Below, in pieces: positions 45,663 to 55,256 of a DNA stretch of 64,000 bases (the stretch's first letter is position 1; the number at the start of each line of letters is the position of its first letter). Source of the DNA: Geothrix campi. Lineage in GTDB: Bacteria; Acidobacteriota; Holophagae; Holophagales; Holophagaceae. The notes below the pieces were generated by a model. The model was given only the letters and a program-made list of their open reading frames with translations. It was not told where the DNA came from and searched no databases. Location: assembly GCF_024609265.1 (NCBI RefSeq), contig NZ_JANHMP010000001.1:682001-746000 (forward strand). The letters run 5' to 3'. Position numbers and translations under genes: made by a program.

Positions 45663-45706
45663 CTCCAGAGAAAAGGCCCCCGCTCGCGGGGGCCTTTTCT
45701 CTGGAG
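45663..45706. terminator. Strong hairpin at the 3' end of tRNA-Thr
   Basis: Bases 45663-45683 are the exact reverse complement of 45686-45706, giving a 21-bp stem with a GC-rich core (ggcccccgc) flanked by tttt/aaaa, the usual pattern of a bidirectional intrinsic terminator. It overlaps the last bases of the tRNA gene. Confidence 0.85.
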
Positions 45707-45777
45707 CCAACTACAGGATTCGAACCTGCGACCTGCTGATTACGAATCAGCTGCTCTACCAGCTGAGCTAAGTTGGC
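45702..45777 (-). tRNA. tRNA-Thr, anticodon CGT
   Basis: The minus strand folds as a standard cloverleaf: acceptor GCCAACT pairs with AGTTGGC, D-arm AGCTCAGCTGGTAGAGC, anticodon arm CTGATTCGTAATCAG with anticodon CGT (reads ACG, threonine), T-arm GCAGGTTCGAATCCTGT. CCA is encoded (45704-45702 in the minus sense). Variable loop is the short class I type. The gene lies between the prolyl oligopeptidase operon and the 80-bp tandem repeat. Confidence 0.97.
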
Positions 45778-45780
45778 GCT

Positions 45781-45807
45781 GGCCTCCCAGTTTGCCCTGG
45801 GAAGGCC
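45781..45807 (-). terminator. Hairpin between prolyl oligopeptidase and tRNA-Thr
   Basis: ggcctccca at 45781-45789 pairs with tgggaaggcc at 45798-45807 (one bulged base). It lies 11 bases past the stop of the peptidase gene and just upstream of the tRNA, so it may end the peptidase transcript. No T-run follows. Confidence 0.45.
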
Positions 45808-45817
45808 CTGGAATCAA

Positions 45818-47959
45818 CTACTGCGGGAAGCTGGAGGGCAGCTTCATGTGGAGGTTCTTGACGAGGAAGGCCCACAGGTCGGCGCGCTCGGCGATCAGCT
45901 TGGCGGTGGGCTTGCCGGCGCCGTGGCCCGCGTTGGTCTCGATGCGGGTGAGGACCGGCGCCGGGCCGGCCTGGTCGGCCTGTAAGGTCGCGATGAACTT
46001 GTGGCTGTGGGCCGGAACCACGCGGTCGTCATGGTCGCCGGTGGTCACCAACGTCGGGGGGTACTTCACGCCGGGCTTCAGGTTGTGCAGCGGCGAGTAC
46101 TTGATGAGGTTGGCGAAGCCTTCTGGCGTGTCGCTGGACATGTAGTCGCTCTTCCACATCCACCCGATGGTGAAGGTGTGGTAGCGCAGCATGTCCATGA
46201 CGCCCACGGCGGGCAGCGCCGCGCCGAAGAGGTCCGGACGCTGGGTCATGCAGGCGCCCACCAGCAGGCCGCCGTTGGAGCCACCCTGGATGGCGAGGCG
46301 GGGGGTGCTGGTGTACTTCTCCTTGATGAGCCACTCGGCAGCGGCGATGAAATCGTCGAAGACGTTCTGCTTCTTCTCGCGCTTGCCGGCCTCCCACCAA
46401 TCCTTGCCGTACTCGCTGCCGCCTCGCAGACAGGCCACCGCATAGACGCCACCCATCTCCATCCAGACCTGGGAAATGGGGGAATAGCCGGGCGACTGGG
46501 CGATGTTGAAGCCACCGTAGGCATAGAGCAAGGTCGGATTGGTGCCGTCCAGCTTCAGGCCCTTCTTGTAGGCCAGGAACATGGGCACCTTCGTGCCGTC
46601 CTTGCTGGGGTAGAAGACTTCCTTCACCTCGTACTCGGTAGGCTTGATGTCCACCTTGGGTTGCCGGAACACGGAGCTCTTGCCGGTCTTCAGGTCGTAA
46701 CGGTAGAGAGTGGGTGGCCGGTTGTACGAGGTGAAGGTGTAGAAGGTCTCGGTGTCCTCGCGGCGGCCGTTGAAGCCGCTGAGGTTGCCCAGCCCTTCAG
46801 GCTTGATCTCCTTGAGGAAGCGACCCTTCAGGTCGTAGAGCTTCACCACGTTGAGGGCATCCACCTTCCAGGTGATGGCCAGGGTGTTGCCGAAGAGGTC
46901 CGCCCCCGCCAGGACGTCGCGCCCCTTCCCTTCGGGGACGATGTCCCTCCAGGCCTTAGGGCTCGGATCCTTCAGGCCCACGGCCACGATGCGGTGGCGG
47001 GGTGCCCCGGCATCCGTGTGCACGTAGAAGGTGTCCTCATCGTTGCCGAGGATGCCGTAGGAACCATCGTACCGGTCGAACAGGGGCATCACGGGGCTGC
47101 CCACCTTGCGGAGGTCCTTCAGGAAGACCCGGTTCTTCCGCTCGGTGCCCTGGTGCTGGGAGATGACCAGCCAGTGGCCGTCATCGGTCACGCTGGCACC
47201 GAAGCCCCAGTCGGGCTGGTCGGGGCGCTCGTAGACGACCACGTCCTTCTCGACGGGATCACCCAGCTTGTGGAAGAACAGCTTCTGATTCTTGTAGACG
47301 GCGGTGAGGGCCTTGCCAGCCTCCACCTTGGGGTAGTCGGTGTAGTAGAAGCCGCTGCCATCCTTGGCCCAGCCGTTGACACCCATGCGGCCCGCGGGGA
47401 AGGTGTCCGGCAGGTCCACGCCCGTAGCCACATTGCGGACTTTCCAGGTGCTCACGTCGGAGCCGCCCTTGGACAGGCTGTAGGCCACGAAGGCGCCGTC
47501 CTCGCTGAAGCGCATGCCCCCCAGCGCGACGGTGCCGTCCTTGCTGAGGGCGTTGGGATCGAAGAGCACGCGGCCCTTGTCTTCCAGGCGCTTTGTGAGA
47601 TAGATGACGGCCTGGTTCTGGAGGCCCGAATTGTAGGAATAGACGTAATACTTCCCGTGCTTGCTGGGCGCGCCGTACTTCTCGTAGTTCCAGAGGCGGG
47701 TCATCCGCGCCTCGATGACCTTCCGCTCGGGGATCTGGCCAAGGTAGGTCTGGGTCACCTGGTTCTGGGCGGCCACCCACGCGGCCGTATCGGCGGAATG
47801 GTCATCCTCCAGCCAGCGGTAGGGATCGGCCACCTTGGTGCCGAAGTAGTTGTCGACCACGTCCGCCTTGCGGGTGGTGGGATAGGTCAGCGGCGCCTGG
47901 GCCACCAGCGCCGAGGCGATGAGGGCCAGCAGGCAGGATCGGGACACGGCGAAGGGCAT
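45818..47959 (-). CDS. Secreted prolyl oligopeptidase (S9A), copy 1
   Basis: Serine peptidase of 713 residues that cleaves small proline-containing peptides. A signal peptide (SRSCLLALIASALVAQ) precedes the seven-bladed beta-propeller (about 30-430) and the alpha/beta-hydrolase domain. The catalytic Ser is in GGSNGGLLVGA, the Asp in DHDDRVVPAHSH and the His in NAGHGAGKP. The N-terminal YPTTRKADVVDNYFGTKVADPYRWLEDD block is typical of the family. It lies 71 bases downstream of a paralogue on the same strand. Confidence 0.96.
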   Translation of the reverse strand: MPFAVSRSCLLALIASALVAQAPLTYPTTRKADVVDNYFGTKVADPYRWLEDDHSADTAAWVAAQNQVTQTYLGQIPERKVIEARMTRLWNYEKYGAPSKHGKYYVYSYNSGLQNQAVIYLTKRLEDKGRVLFDPNALSKDGTVALGGMRFSEDGAFVAYSLSKGGSDVSTWKVRNVATGVDLPDTFPAGRMGVNGWAKDGSGFYYTDYPKVEAGKALTAVYKNQKLFFHKLGDPVEKDVVVYERPDQPDWGFGASVTDDGHWLVISQHQGTERKNRVFLKDLRKVGSPVMPLFDRYDGSYGILGNDEDTFYVHTDAGAPRHRIVAVGLKDPSPKAWRDIVPEGKGRDVLAGADLFGNTLAITWKVDALNVVKLYDLKGRFLKEIKPEGLGNLSGFNGRREDTETFYTFTSYNRPPTLYRYDLKTGKSSVFRQPKVDIKPTEYEVKEVFYPSKDGTKVPMFLAYKKGLKLDGTNPTLLYAYGGFNIAQSPGYSPISQVWMEMGGVYAVACLRGGSEYGKDWWEAGKREKKQNVFDDFIAAAEWLIKEKYTSTPRLAIQGGSNGGLLVGACMTQRPDLFGAALPAVGVMDMLRYHTFTIGWMWKSDYMSSDTPEGFANLIKYSPLHNLKPGVKYPPTLVTTGDHDDRVVPAHSHKFIATLQADQAGPAPVLTRIETNAGHGAGKPTAKLIAERADLWAFLVKNLHMKLPSSFPQ

Positions 47960-48030
47960 GAACGGGCCTCCTGAAGGGCATGGGTGGGGTGCCCCTCAGG
48001 ATACCTCGTAACAAAAGGCTGGGACAACCG

Positions 48031-50145
48031 TCAGGGGCGCTGCATGCCCAGGTTCTTCACCAGGAAGGCGAGGACATCCGCCCGCTCCTCGATGGCCTTG
48101 GTCGTGGGCTTCCCCGCGCCATGGCCCGCGCTGGTCTCGATGCGGGTGAGGATGGGCGCCGGACCCGCCTGGGCGATCTGCAGCGTGGCCGTGAACTTGT
48201 GGCTGTGCGCGGGCACTACGCGGTCGTCATGGTCGCCGGTGGTCACGAGGGTCGGGGGGTACTTAACGCCCGGCCTGATGGTGTGCAGGGGCGAGTACTT
48301 CATGAGGGTCTCGAAGCCCTCCTTCGTCTCGCTGCTACCGTAGTCGCTCTTCCAGCCCCACCCCAGGGTGAACTTGTGGAAGCGCAGCATGTCCATGACG
48401 CCCACCTCGGGCACCGCGGCGCCGAAGAGATCGGGCCGCTGGGTGAGGCAGGCGCCCACCAGCAGGCCACCGTTGCTGCCGCCGTTGATGGCCAGCTTCG
48501 GGGTGGAAGTGATCTTGTGGGCGATGAGCCACTCCGCCGCGGCGATAAAGTCGTCGAAGACGTTCTGCTTCTTCTCTTTGCGGCCCGCGTCGTACCACTC
48601 GAGGCCATACTCGCCGCCACCGCGGAGATTGGGCATGGCGTAGACGCCGCCCATCTCCAGCCAGACCATGCGCGAGACGGAGAAGGCGGGCGTCAGCGAC
48701 ACGTTGAAGCCACCGTAGCCGTAGAGCAGGGTCGGGTTCTGGCCGTCGAGCTTGATCCCCTTCTTGTGCACCAGGAACATGGGGATCTTCGTGCCATCCT
48801 TGCTGGGGTAGAAGACCTGCTCAACCTCATAGTCCGCGGGCTTGAAAGCCACTTTCGGAGTGCGGAAGATGGCGCTCTTGCCGGTCTTCAGGTCCAGCCG
48901 GTAGATGGTACCCGGGTAGGCGAAGCTGCCGAAGGTGTAGAAGGTCTCCACATCCTCGCGCCGCCCGCCGAAGCCGCCGGCCGTGCCCAACGCCGGAAGG
49001 TCCAGGCTGCCCGTCCGCCGGCCTTTGAGATCGTAGAACTCCACCGCTGAGTGGGCGTCCCGCATCCATGTGGCGATGAAGCGCCCGCCCACCAGCGACA
49101 CGGATTCCAGCACATCCTTGCCTTTGGCCTGCGGAATGATGCCCGTCCACTTCGCGGGATCGGTCTGCCCTTTCCGGATCGCCACCAGCCGGTTCCGGGG
49201 CGCCCCCTGGTTGGTGACGACGAAGAACGTCTCACCCTCGTTGTCCACCACGCTGTAGGCCGCGTCCATGCGATCCAGGAAGGGTTCCACGGCACTGCCC
49301 GGCTTGGCGAGATCCTTCAGGAACAGGCTGGATTCGGGGTTGGTGCCCTTGCCGCAGGTGATCACCAGCCAGCGGCCATCATCAGTCACGCTGCCGCCGA
49401 GATACCACTCGGGCTGGTCGGGGCGCTGGTAGATGAGGGCGTCCTCGGACTGGGGGGTGCCCAGCTTGTGGAAATAGAGCAGGTGGTTGTTGTTCACCCC
49501 CGTGAGCGCCCCACCCTCCTTGGGGGCCTCGTAGCGGCTGTAGAAGAAGCCACTGCCGTCCTTCAGCCAGGAGGCGCCGCTGGCCTTGGACCAGCGGATC
49601 TCATCCGGCAGATCCTTCCCGGTGGCCACCTCCCTGACCTTCCAGGTCTGCCAATCCGAACCGGCCACGGACACGGAATAGGCCATGAGGCGCCCATCCT
49701 CCGTGAAACTGGCCCCGCTGAGAGCCACGGTGCCATCCTTGCTCAGGGTGTTGGGATCGAGAAGCACCCGGCCCTGGGCCTTGGGATCCTCGGTCACGAA
49801 CAGCACGGACTGGTTCTGGAGGCCTGTGTTGTAGGAGTAGAAGTAGTACCTGCCCCGTTTGAAGGGGGCGCTGTATTTCTCGAAATCCCAAAGCTTCGTG
49901 ATGCGCTCCCGGATCTTCGCCCGCTCGGGAATCTGGGCCAGATAGGCGAAGGTCACCTTGTTCTGAGCCTCCACCCAGGCCTTGGTCTCCGCGGAGTTGT
50001 CGTCTTCCAGCCAGCGGTAGGGATCGGCCACCTTGGTGCCGAAGAAGTCATCCACCACCTCGGCCTTCCGCGTGGCGGGATAGCTGATGGGGGTTGTAGC
50101 GGCAAGGGCGGTGGTGATGGCGAGGGCCATGGGAAGGATCCTCAT
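48031..50145 (-). CDS. Secreted prolyl oligopeptidase (S9A), copy 2
   Basis: A 704-residue paralogue of the neighbouring peptidase, with the same features: signal peptide (MRILPMALAITTALAATT), YPATRKAEVVDDFFGTKVADPYRWLEDD, propeller, GGSNGGLLVGA with the catalytic Ser, DHDDRVVPAHSH and SAGHGAGKP. The two proteins are clearly similar over their whole length, so they arose by tandem duplication. ATG 50145 is chosen over an in-frame start 21 codons earlier because the signal peptide begins here and GGAG lies upstream. Confidence 0.96.
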   Translation of the reverse strand: MRILPMALAITTALAATTPISYPATRKAEVVDDFFGTKVADPYRWLEDDNSAETKAWVEAQNKVTFAYLAQIPERAKIRERITKLWDFEKYSAPFKRGRYYFYSYNTGLQNQSVLFVTEDPKAQGRVLLDPNTLSKDGTVALSGASFTEDGRLMAYSVSVAGSDWQTWKVREVATGKDLPDEIRWSKASGASWLKDGSGFFYSRYEAPKEGGALTGVNNNHLLYFHKLGTPQSEDALIYQRPDQPEWYLGGSVTDDGRWLVITCGKGTNPESSLFLKDLAKPGSAVEPFLDRMDAAYSVVDNEGETFFVVTNQGAPRNRLVAIRKGQTDPAKWTGIIPQAKGKDVLESVSLVGGRFIATWMRDAHSAVEFYDLKGRRTGSLDLPALGTAGGFGGRREDVETFYTFGSFAYPGTIYRLDLKTGKSAIFRTPKVAFKPADYEVEQVFYPSKDGTKIPMFLVHKKGIKLDGQNPTLLYGYGGFNVSLTPAFSVSRMVWLEMGGVYAMPNLRGGGEYGLEWYDAGRKEKKQNVFDDFIAAAEWLIAHKITSTPKLAINGGSNGGLLVGACLTQRPDLFGAAVPEVGVMDMLRFHKFTLGWGWKSDYGSSETKEGFETLMKYSPLHTIRPGVKYPPTLVTTGDHDDRVVPAHSHKFTATLQIAQAGPAPILTRIETSAGHGAGKPTTKAIEERADVLAFLVKNLGMQRP

Positions 50146-50266
50146 GCGTCGGTCTCCAAAGGGGCAGCCATTCTCGCACCAACGGGAGGCCGATTCCCAG
50201 CCGTGCAAGGCCGGGCGCTTGGTGGTAGGCTCCGGCCAGCTTAGGACACACTCCTAGGAGGTCTCT

Positions 50267-51598
50267 TTGGTCCCGCCCTCCAGCAAGAAAGTCTTCGTCC
50301 TCGATACGAACGTCCTCCTGCACGATCCGAACTCCATCCTCCATTTCCAGGAACACGATGTGGTATTGCCCATCGTGGTCATCGAGGAGATCGATCACTT
50401 CAAGAAGGATCAGACCGAGGTGGGACGCAACGCCCGCACGGTCTCACGCATGCTGGACAAGCTCCGGGCCAGCGGCAGCCTCAGCCGTGGCGTGCCCCTG
50501 GAGGGCGGTGGCTCCCTCAAGGTGGACGTGGAGAATCATCCCCTGGACATCGGCATCCTGCGCGAGGACAAACACAAGGCCGACAACCAGATCCTGGCCT
50601 GTGCCAAGCAGCTCCTCACCACCTGCAAAGAGAAGGTGGTCCTGGTCACCAAGGACACCAACCTCCGCATCAAGGCCGACGCCATCGGCATCCTGGCCGA
50701 GGACTACACCACGGACCGGGTGGAGATGGAGGAGCTCTATACCGGCCACAAGTCCTGGGAAGTGGACCCCGCCAAGGTGGATCTGCTCTACGACGGCGGC
50801 CTCCAGCCCGATCCCGAGCTGCATCTCGAACCGAACCAGTTCCTCACCCTGGTGGACCAGACCAATCCCAGCCATACGGCCTTGGCCCGCTTCATGGCTG
50901 GGGAAGGGCTCCTGCGGCCCGTGAAGCGCATGGAGGCCTATCCCTGGGGCATCAAGCCCCGCAACCGCGAGCAGCAATTCGCCCTGGAACTGCTGCTGGA
51001 TCCCACCGTCCAGGTGGTCACGTTGCTGGGCAAGGCCGGCACCGGCAAGACCCTGCTGGCCATCGCCGCCGGCCTCCAGCAGGTGGTGGATGACGAGGCC
51101 TACGACAAGATCCTCGTAAGCCGGCCGGTCATGCCCATGGGGCGCGACCTGGGGTATCTGCCCGGCGACATCAGCGAGAAGCTGCGGCCCTACATGCAGC
51201 CCATCTACGACAACCTCGAATTCATCGTGGGGGCGAATACCGAGGCCCGGAAGCGCACCACCATGACCGCGGGCCAGCTGGAGGAGGCGGGCTACCTCAG
51301 CGTGGAGCCCCTCACCTACATCCGGGGTCGCAGCATCCCCAAGCAGTACCTGGTGGTGGACGAGGCCCAGAACCTCACGCCCCACGAGGTCAAGACGATC
51401 CTCACCCGCGCCGGCGAGGGCACCAAGGTGATCTTCACGGGCGATCCCCACCAGATCGACAATCCCTACGTGGACGCCAGCACCAACGGCCTGAGCTTCC
51501 TGGCGGAACACTTCAAGCACCTTGATATCTCCGGCCACGTCACGCTCATGAAGGGTGAGCGCAGCAAGCTGGCCGAGTTGGCGAGCAATCTTCTCTGA
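50267..51598 (+). CDS. PIN domain-PhoH ATPase protein
   Basis: A 443-residue fusion of an N-terminal PIN ribonuclease-like domain (KVFVLDTNVLLHDPNS with the conserved Asp, VIEEIDHFKK, and the acidic TKDTNLRIKA) and a C-terminal PhoH ATPase domain with Walker A GKAGTGKTLL at about residue 255, DEAQNLTPHE and IFTGDPHQID. This is the YlaK/PhoH2-type arrangement, thought to act on RNA. Start TTG 50267 is preferred, with aggagg just upstream; the N-terminus VPPSSKKVFVLDTN fits the family. Confidence 0.92.
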   Translation: MVPPSSKKVFVLDTNVLLHDPNSILHFQEHDVVLPIVVIEEIDHFKKDQTEVGRNARTVSRMLDKLRASGSLSRGVPLEGGGSLKVDVENHPLDIGILREDKHKADNQILACAKQLLTTCKEKVVLVTKDTNLRIKADAIGILAEDYTTDRVEMEELYTGHKSWEVDPAKVDLLYDGGLQPDPELHLEPNQFLTLVDQTNPSHTALARFMAGEGLLRPVKRMEAYPWGIKPRNREQQFALELLLDPTVQVVTLLGKAGTGKTLLAIAAGLQQVVDDEAYDKILVSRPVMPMGRDLGYLPGDISEKLRPYMQPIYDNLEFIVGANTEARKRTTMTAGQLEEAGYLSVEPLTYIRGRSIPKQYLVVDEAQNLTPHEVKTILTRAGEGTKVIFTGDPHQIDNPYVDASTNGLSFLAEHFKHLDISGHVTLMKGERSKLAELASNLL

Positions 51599-51607
51599 GA
51601 GGTTCAC

Positions 51608-52159
51608 ATGGCGGATACATCCTGGGATAACGGCGGCCACGGCGTTCCCCTCAAACCTGGCCTCCCGCTCTGGGCGAAAGTCGCCATGGGCTGCGGCATC
51701 GCCTTTCTGGTGGCCCTTGTGACCTGCGTGGGCGGCGTCGCCTATGTGGCGAACAAAGCCAAGAAGGACCCGGAAGGCTTCAAGAACAAGGTCATGGGCT
51801 TCGCCCTGGAAAAGGTGCGCCCGGACTGGGACGACTTCCGCGTCGTGGTCGACCAGCTGCGCACGCCCGAGGGCTGCCGTGCCCTGTATGCGGCGAATCC
51901 CGGATTGGCGAAGACCTGGGCCACGGAATCCGACTTTCTCCAGGCTGCGGCCAAGTGGCAGCAGGACTTGGCCCCCACTCCCGAACTCACACCGGACTTG
52001 ATGGAGCACCAGGGGCTCCGCATCAACCATGATTTCGGCGGCAAGGTGGAGGTGGGCTGGAGCCCAAAGTCCGGCCGGGCCGTCTACGTCACCTTCGAAA
52101 GCGCCCGGAAACCTGGGGAAAAGGGCCCCCGCCGCGTGGTCGAAGTGGATGTCCGCTAA
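51608..52159 (+). CDS. Hypothetical membrane-anchored protein
   Basis: A 183-residue protein with one transmembrane segment near the N-terminus (AKVAMGCGIAFLVALVTCVGGVAYVANKA) and a soluble C-terminal part rich in Lys, Asp and Trp. I recognise no family. It starts 9 bases after phoH and ends 45 bases before tyrS, so it probably belongs to the same transcription unit. Confidence 0.75.
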   Translation: MADTSWDNGGHGVPLKPGLPLWAKVAMGCGIAFLVALVTCVGGVAYVANKAKKDPEGFKNKVMGFALEKVRPDWDDFRVVVDQLRTPEGCRALYAANPGLAKTWATESDFLQAAAKWQQDLAPTPELTPDLMEHQGLRINHDFGGKVEVGWSPKSGRAVYVTFESARKPGEKGPRRVVEVDVR

Positions 52160-52204
52160 CCGATCCGCATTGAGGATCTGCCTGTTTTCCGCCAAGATTC
52201 AAGC

Positions 52205-53404
52205 ATGACCGCCGCTTTCGGATCCGTATCTGATGCTATAGCCCTGCTCATGAAGGGCACCGTGACCTGCCACAAGGTGGAGCAGCTGGAAGCCAAGCTG
52301 AAGGAAGGCCGACCCCTGCGGATCAAGGCGGGCTTCGATCCCACGGCGCCCGACCTGCACCTCGGCCATGGTGTGCTCATCCGCAAGATGGCGCAGTTCC
52401 AGAAACTGGGCCATGAGGTGACCTTCCTCATCGGTGATTTCACAGGCCTCATCGGCGATCCCACGGGCAAGAAGGCCACCCGCCCCCCCCTCACCCGCGA
52501 GGAGGTGCTGGCCAATGCGGAGACCTACAAAGCCCAGGTCTTCAAAATCCTCGATCCGGAAAAAACCAAGGTCCGCTTCAACAGCGAGTGGCTGGGCCCC
52601 CTCCACGGTGAGCAGTGGATTCGCCTGGCGTCGCGGTTCACCGTGGCCCAGATGCTGGAGCGCAACGATTTCGCCAAGCGCATGGAGGCCCGTGAGCCCA
52701 TCGCCCTCCACGAGCTGCTCTACCCCCTGACCCAGGCCTACGATTCCGTGGCCCTCCAGGCGGATGTCGAGCTGGGCGGCAACGACCAGCTCTTCAACCT
52801 CATGCAGGGCCGCATCCTCCAGGAGGCCTCGGGCCAGAAACCCCAGGTGGTGCTCACCGTGCCCCTGCTGCTGGGCCTCGACGGCGTCGAGAAGATGTCC
52901 AAGTCCCTGGGCAACTACATCGGCTTCATGGAGGATCCGGATACCCAGTTCGGCAAGGCCATGAGCGCCAGCGACGCCCTCATGTGGGACTGGTACCTGT
53001 TGCTCACGGACAAGTTGCCCGCCGAGATCGAAACCCTCAAGCAGGGTCACCCCATGGATGCGAAGAAGGCCCTGGCCCGGCAGATCGTGTCGGATTTCCA
53101 CGGCTCCGCCGTCGGCCGCGAGGCCGAGGAACGCTGGGTGCGCCGGTTTTCCGAGCGCAGCCAGGAGGAGGCCCCCGAGGTCGCCGTGCCGCCCACGGAG
53201 GGTGAAGTCCCCCTCAGCCGCCTGCTGGTGGATCGGGGCCTCGCCGCCAGCCGGAAGGAGGCCGAGCGCCTCATCGGCCAAGGCGCCGTGAGCCTGGATG
53301 GCCAGAAGGCCGGAGATCCGGCTCTGCGGCTCTCCCTGCGGGCCGGCCAGTCCATCCTGGTGAAGGTCGGCAAGCTCAAGCTCGAGCGCTGGGTGGTCAC
53401 ATGA
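52205..53404 (+). CDS. tyrS: Tyrosine--tRNA ligase
   Basis: Charges tRNA-Tyr. The 399-residue protein has the class I HIGH variant HLGHG near residue 45, the tyrosine pocket [13 protein letters not shown], the KMSKS loop ([10 protein letters not shown]) and a C-terminal S4 RNA-binding domain ([32 protein letters not shown]). The order and the S4 domain identify the TyrS (not TyrZ) class by length. ATG 52205; its end overlaps the next gene by 4 bases (ATGA), suggesting coupling with the DUF4388-like protein. Confidence 0.97.
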   Translation: MTAAFGSVSDAIALLMKGTVTCHKVEQLEAKLKEGRPLRIKAGFDPTAPDLHLGHGVLIRKMAQFQKLGHEVTFLIGDFTGLIGDPTGKKATRPPLTREEVLANAETYKAQVFKILDPEKTKVRFNSEWLGPLHGEQWIRLASRFTVAQMLERNDFAKRMEAREPIALHELLYPLTQAYDSVALQADVELGGNDQLFNLMQGRILQEASGQKPQVVLTVPLLLGLDGVEKMSKSLGNYIGFMEDPDTQFGKAMSASDALMWDWYLLLTDKLPAEIETLKQGHPMDAKKALARQIVSDFHGSAVGREAEERWVRRFSERSQEEAPEVAVPPTEGEVPLSRLLVDRGLAASRKEAERLIGQGAVSLDGQKAGDPALRLSLRAGQSILVKVGKLKLERWVVT

Positions 53405-54999
53405 GCCTTTTGGCCCTGAAGGATCTCTTCGCGAGACATCGGGCGGGAGCCACGGGCCTCTGGCGCCTGGGCCAGGAGCCCAGCCGGACCATTTTCTTCG
53501 AGCAGGGAAACGTGGTGTTCGCTTCCAGCAGCCACCCCCTGGATCGTCTCACCCACCTGCTCGTGGAGCGCGGCAAACTCACCCAGGTCCAGCTCGACTA
53601 CGCCATGGACAATCTCAATCCGACGATGTCCATCGGCCGGAACCTCATTGAAATGGGGTTCATCACCCAGCGCGATCTCTTGGACGTGGCCCGGGCCCAG
53701 GTGGAACGGGTGGTCTGGGGGGCCATGGCCGGTGCGGCGGAACCCCCCGCCTTCGAGGCTAAGGATCTGGGCCCGGCCACCGTCCGTCTGCCCTTCGACA
53801 CCCCCGCCATGCTGCTGGCCGGTGTGCTGAACCTGCAGGATCGGGAGCGCCTGCTGGCGGAACTGGGCCCCCTGGACCAGGTGGTCGCCCTGGAGGGCAA
53901 GCGCCCCCCCGAACTCAGCCTGCCCCCCGATCTCGTTCGCATCCCCAGCCTCCTGGATGGCCACCGGACCCTGCTGGAGCTGAGTCGCGAAGCCGGAGTC
54001 GAACCCTTCCGCCTGGGCGCCTTCGCGTTGTTTCTGCGTGAGATGGGCTGGGTCCGATTGCAGAATCCGATCGCCCTGGAGCGCGCCTTCCCGGAGCCGC
54101 CTCCGGCCGCCCCCTCCCCGGCCCCCGCAGTCCCGCCGCCAACCCTCTCCTATCCCTCCCTGATTGCGGAAATCCAGGCCAGCCAGCTTCCCACCACCAA
54201 CCTGGAACACCTATCCGAGGCCTTGGATCAGCTGGGACCTGAGGATGAGGTGGATGAACCCCTCGCTGGAGCAGGCTTCCAGCCCCCACCTCTTCCGGAA
54301 CGCGCGGTACCGATCCTCCAGACGGCCGCAGGGAGCACGGAATTCCCTGAACCGCCTCACCTTGAATCAAAGGTGCCCTCGCGGCGCCCCCTGGTCCTCT
54401 TTCTACTCCTCCTGGCCTCCCTGGGGCTGTGGGGTGGTCTGCGGTGGTACAAACGGAACCCCATCATCCTTCCCCGTTTGGCCCAACCCGCCCCCGTGAG
54501 CCCGGAGCAGCCCAAACCAGAGCCAGAGCCGCCCGCCCCGGCAGAGGCCCCAACAACCCAAGCGAAGGCCGTACCCGAGCCTGTACCGACCACCCCGGCT
54601 CCTCCCCCCGTCGAGCCGGCGAAAGCCACCAAGCCCCCCACGGTTCCTTCCAAGGCGGAACGCCTGAAGGCCATCCGGGACGGGAACTGGAAGCTGACGC
54701 TCAGCCAAGGGGCGGCTCATCGGGCCGCGATGGAGGGGAAGTGGTCCCTGCGCCTGGAAATCGCCTGCCAGGGCGACACGATCCAGCACGCGGCGGGCCT
54801 CCTGAAGGGCCGGGACCCGGACCTCTTCATCCTACCCATGGCCATGCGGGATGGGCGGACCTGCTACCAGGTCTTCCTCGGAGCCTATGAGTCTGAGTCG
54901 GCGGCTCAGGCCGCCGCCCGGCGCCTCCCTTCCGCGTTCATGACGGCGGGAAACCATCCGAAGCCGTTCCGGGTGGATCAGATCCCCAGCCGGCAATAG
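53401..54999 (+). CDS. DUF4388-like domain, transmembrane and SPOR domain protein
   Basis: A 532-residue protein of unknown role. The N-terminal part ([52 protein letters not shown]) resembles DUF4388, also called PATAN, a domain common in gliding and two-component proteins. A Pro/Glu-rich linker follows, then a transmembrane segment ([22 protein letters not shown]) near residue 330 and a second Pro/Ala-rich stretch, ending in a SPOR-type peptidoglycan-binding domain ([21 protein letters not shown]). A SPOR domain suggests location at the septum or the cell wall. Confidence 0.75.
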   Translation: MSLLALKDLFARHRAGATGLWRLGQEPSRTIFFEQGNVVFASSSHPLDRLTHLLVERGKLTQVQLDYAMDNLNPTMSIGRNLIEMGFITQRDLLDVARAQVERVVWGAMAGAAEPPAFEAKDLGPATVRLPFDTPAMLLAGVLNLQDRERLLAELGPLDQVVALEGKRPPELSLPPDLVRIPSLLDGHRTLLELSREAGVEPFRLGAFALFLREMGWVRLQNPIALERAFPEPPPAAPSPAPAVPPPTLSYPSLIAEIQASQLPTTNLEHLSEALDQLGPEDEVDEPLAGAGFQPPPLPERAVPILQTAAGSTEFPEPPHLESKVPSRRPLVLFLLLLASLGLWGGLRWYKRNPIILPRLAQPAPVSPEQPKPEPEPPAPAEAPTTQAKAVPEPVPTTPAPPPVEPAKATKPPTVPSKAERLKAIRDGNWKLTLSQGAAHRAAMEGKWSLRLEIACQGDTIQHAAGLLKGRDPDLFILPMAMRDGRTCYQVFLGAYESESAAQAAARRLPSAFMTAGNHPKPFRVDQIPSRQ

Positions 55000-55256
55000 G
55001 CATAATTACGACCTTCTTCGCACATATTCCCATTGCAATTTAAGATCCTTTACAAAAGGGCTAGGCTCCGCCATACTTTATATGTATACGAGCTGGTCCA
55101 TTAAACGTGACCTGATGATCTTTGTGGAGTCCGATGCTGTCACCCTTCCATCCCACCAATTGGAGCAAGGCCTGCGCGCTCTGGATCCACGAGATCCATG
55201 TCGCATTCGACCCTCCAACTCCGGTGGATCCAGGCAAGGGCGGGGTTCTCAGGCTC
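55000..55256. other. 257-base AT-rich intergenic region upstream of rlpA
   Basis: The first third (55000-55110) is the most AT-rich stretch nearby, containing gcaatttaagatcctttac and actttatatgtatacga, with the palindrome tatatgtata-like core. It is the likely promoter of the rlpA-ispD pair. The remaining bases, up to the ATG at 55257, are GC-rich and hold no start codon I trust; an in-frame ATG at 55122 is possible but gives no signal peptide. Confidence 0.45.

Noticed and set aside
45331-46145. Plus-strand open frames across the tandem repeat, terminator and tRNA
   Set aside because: They translate the repeat and the antisense of tRNA-Thr (the familiar RIRTCDLLITNQLLYQLS-type artefact) and continue antisense to the peptidase; not genes.
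46001-47974. Plus-strand open frame opposite the prolyl oligopeptidase
   Set aside because: The peptidase with its catalytic triad on the minus strand explains the region.
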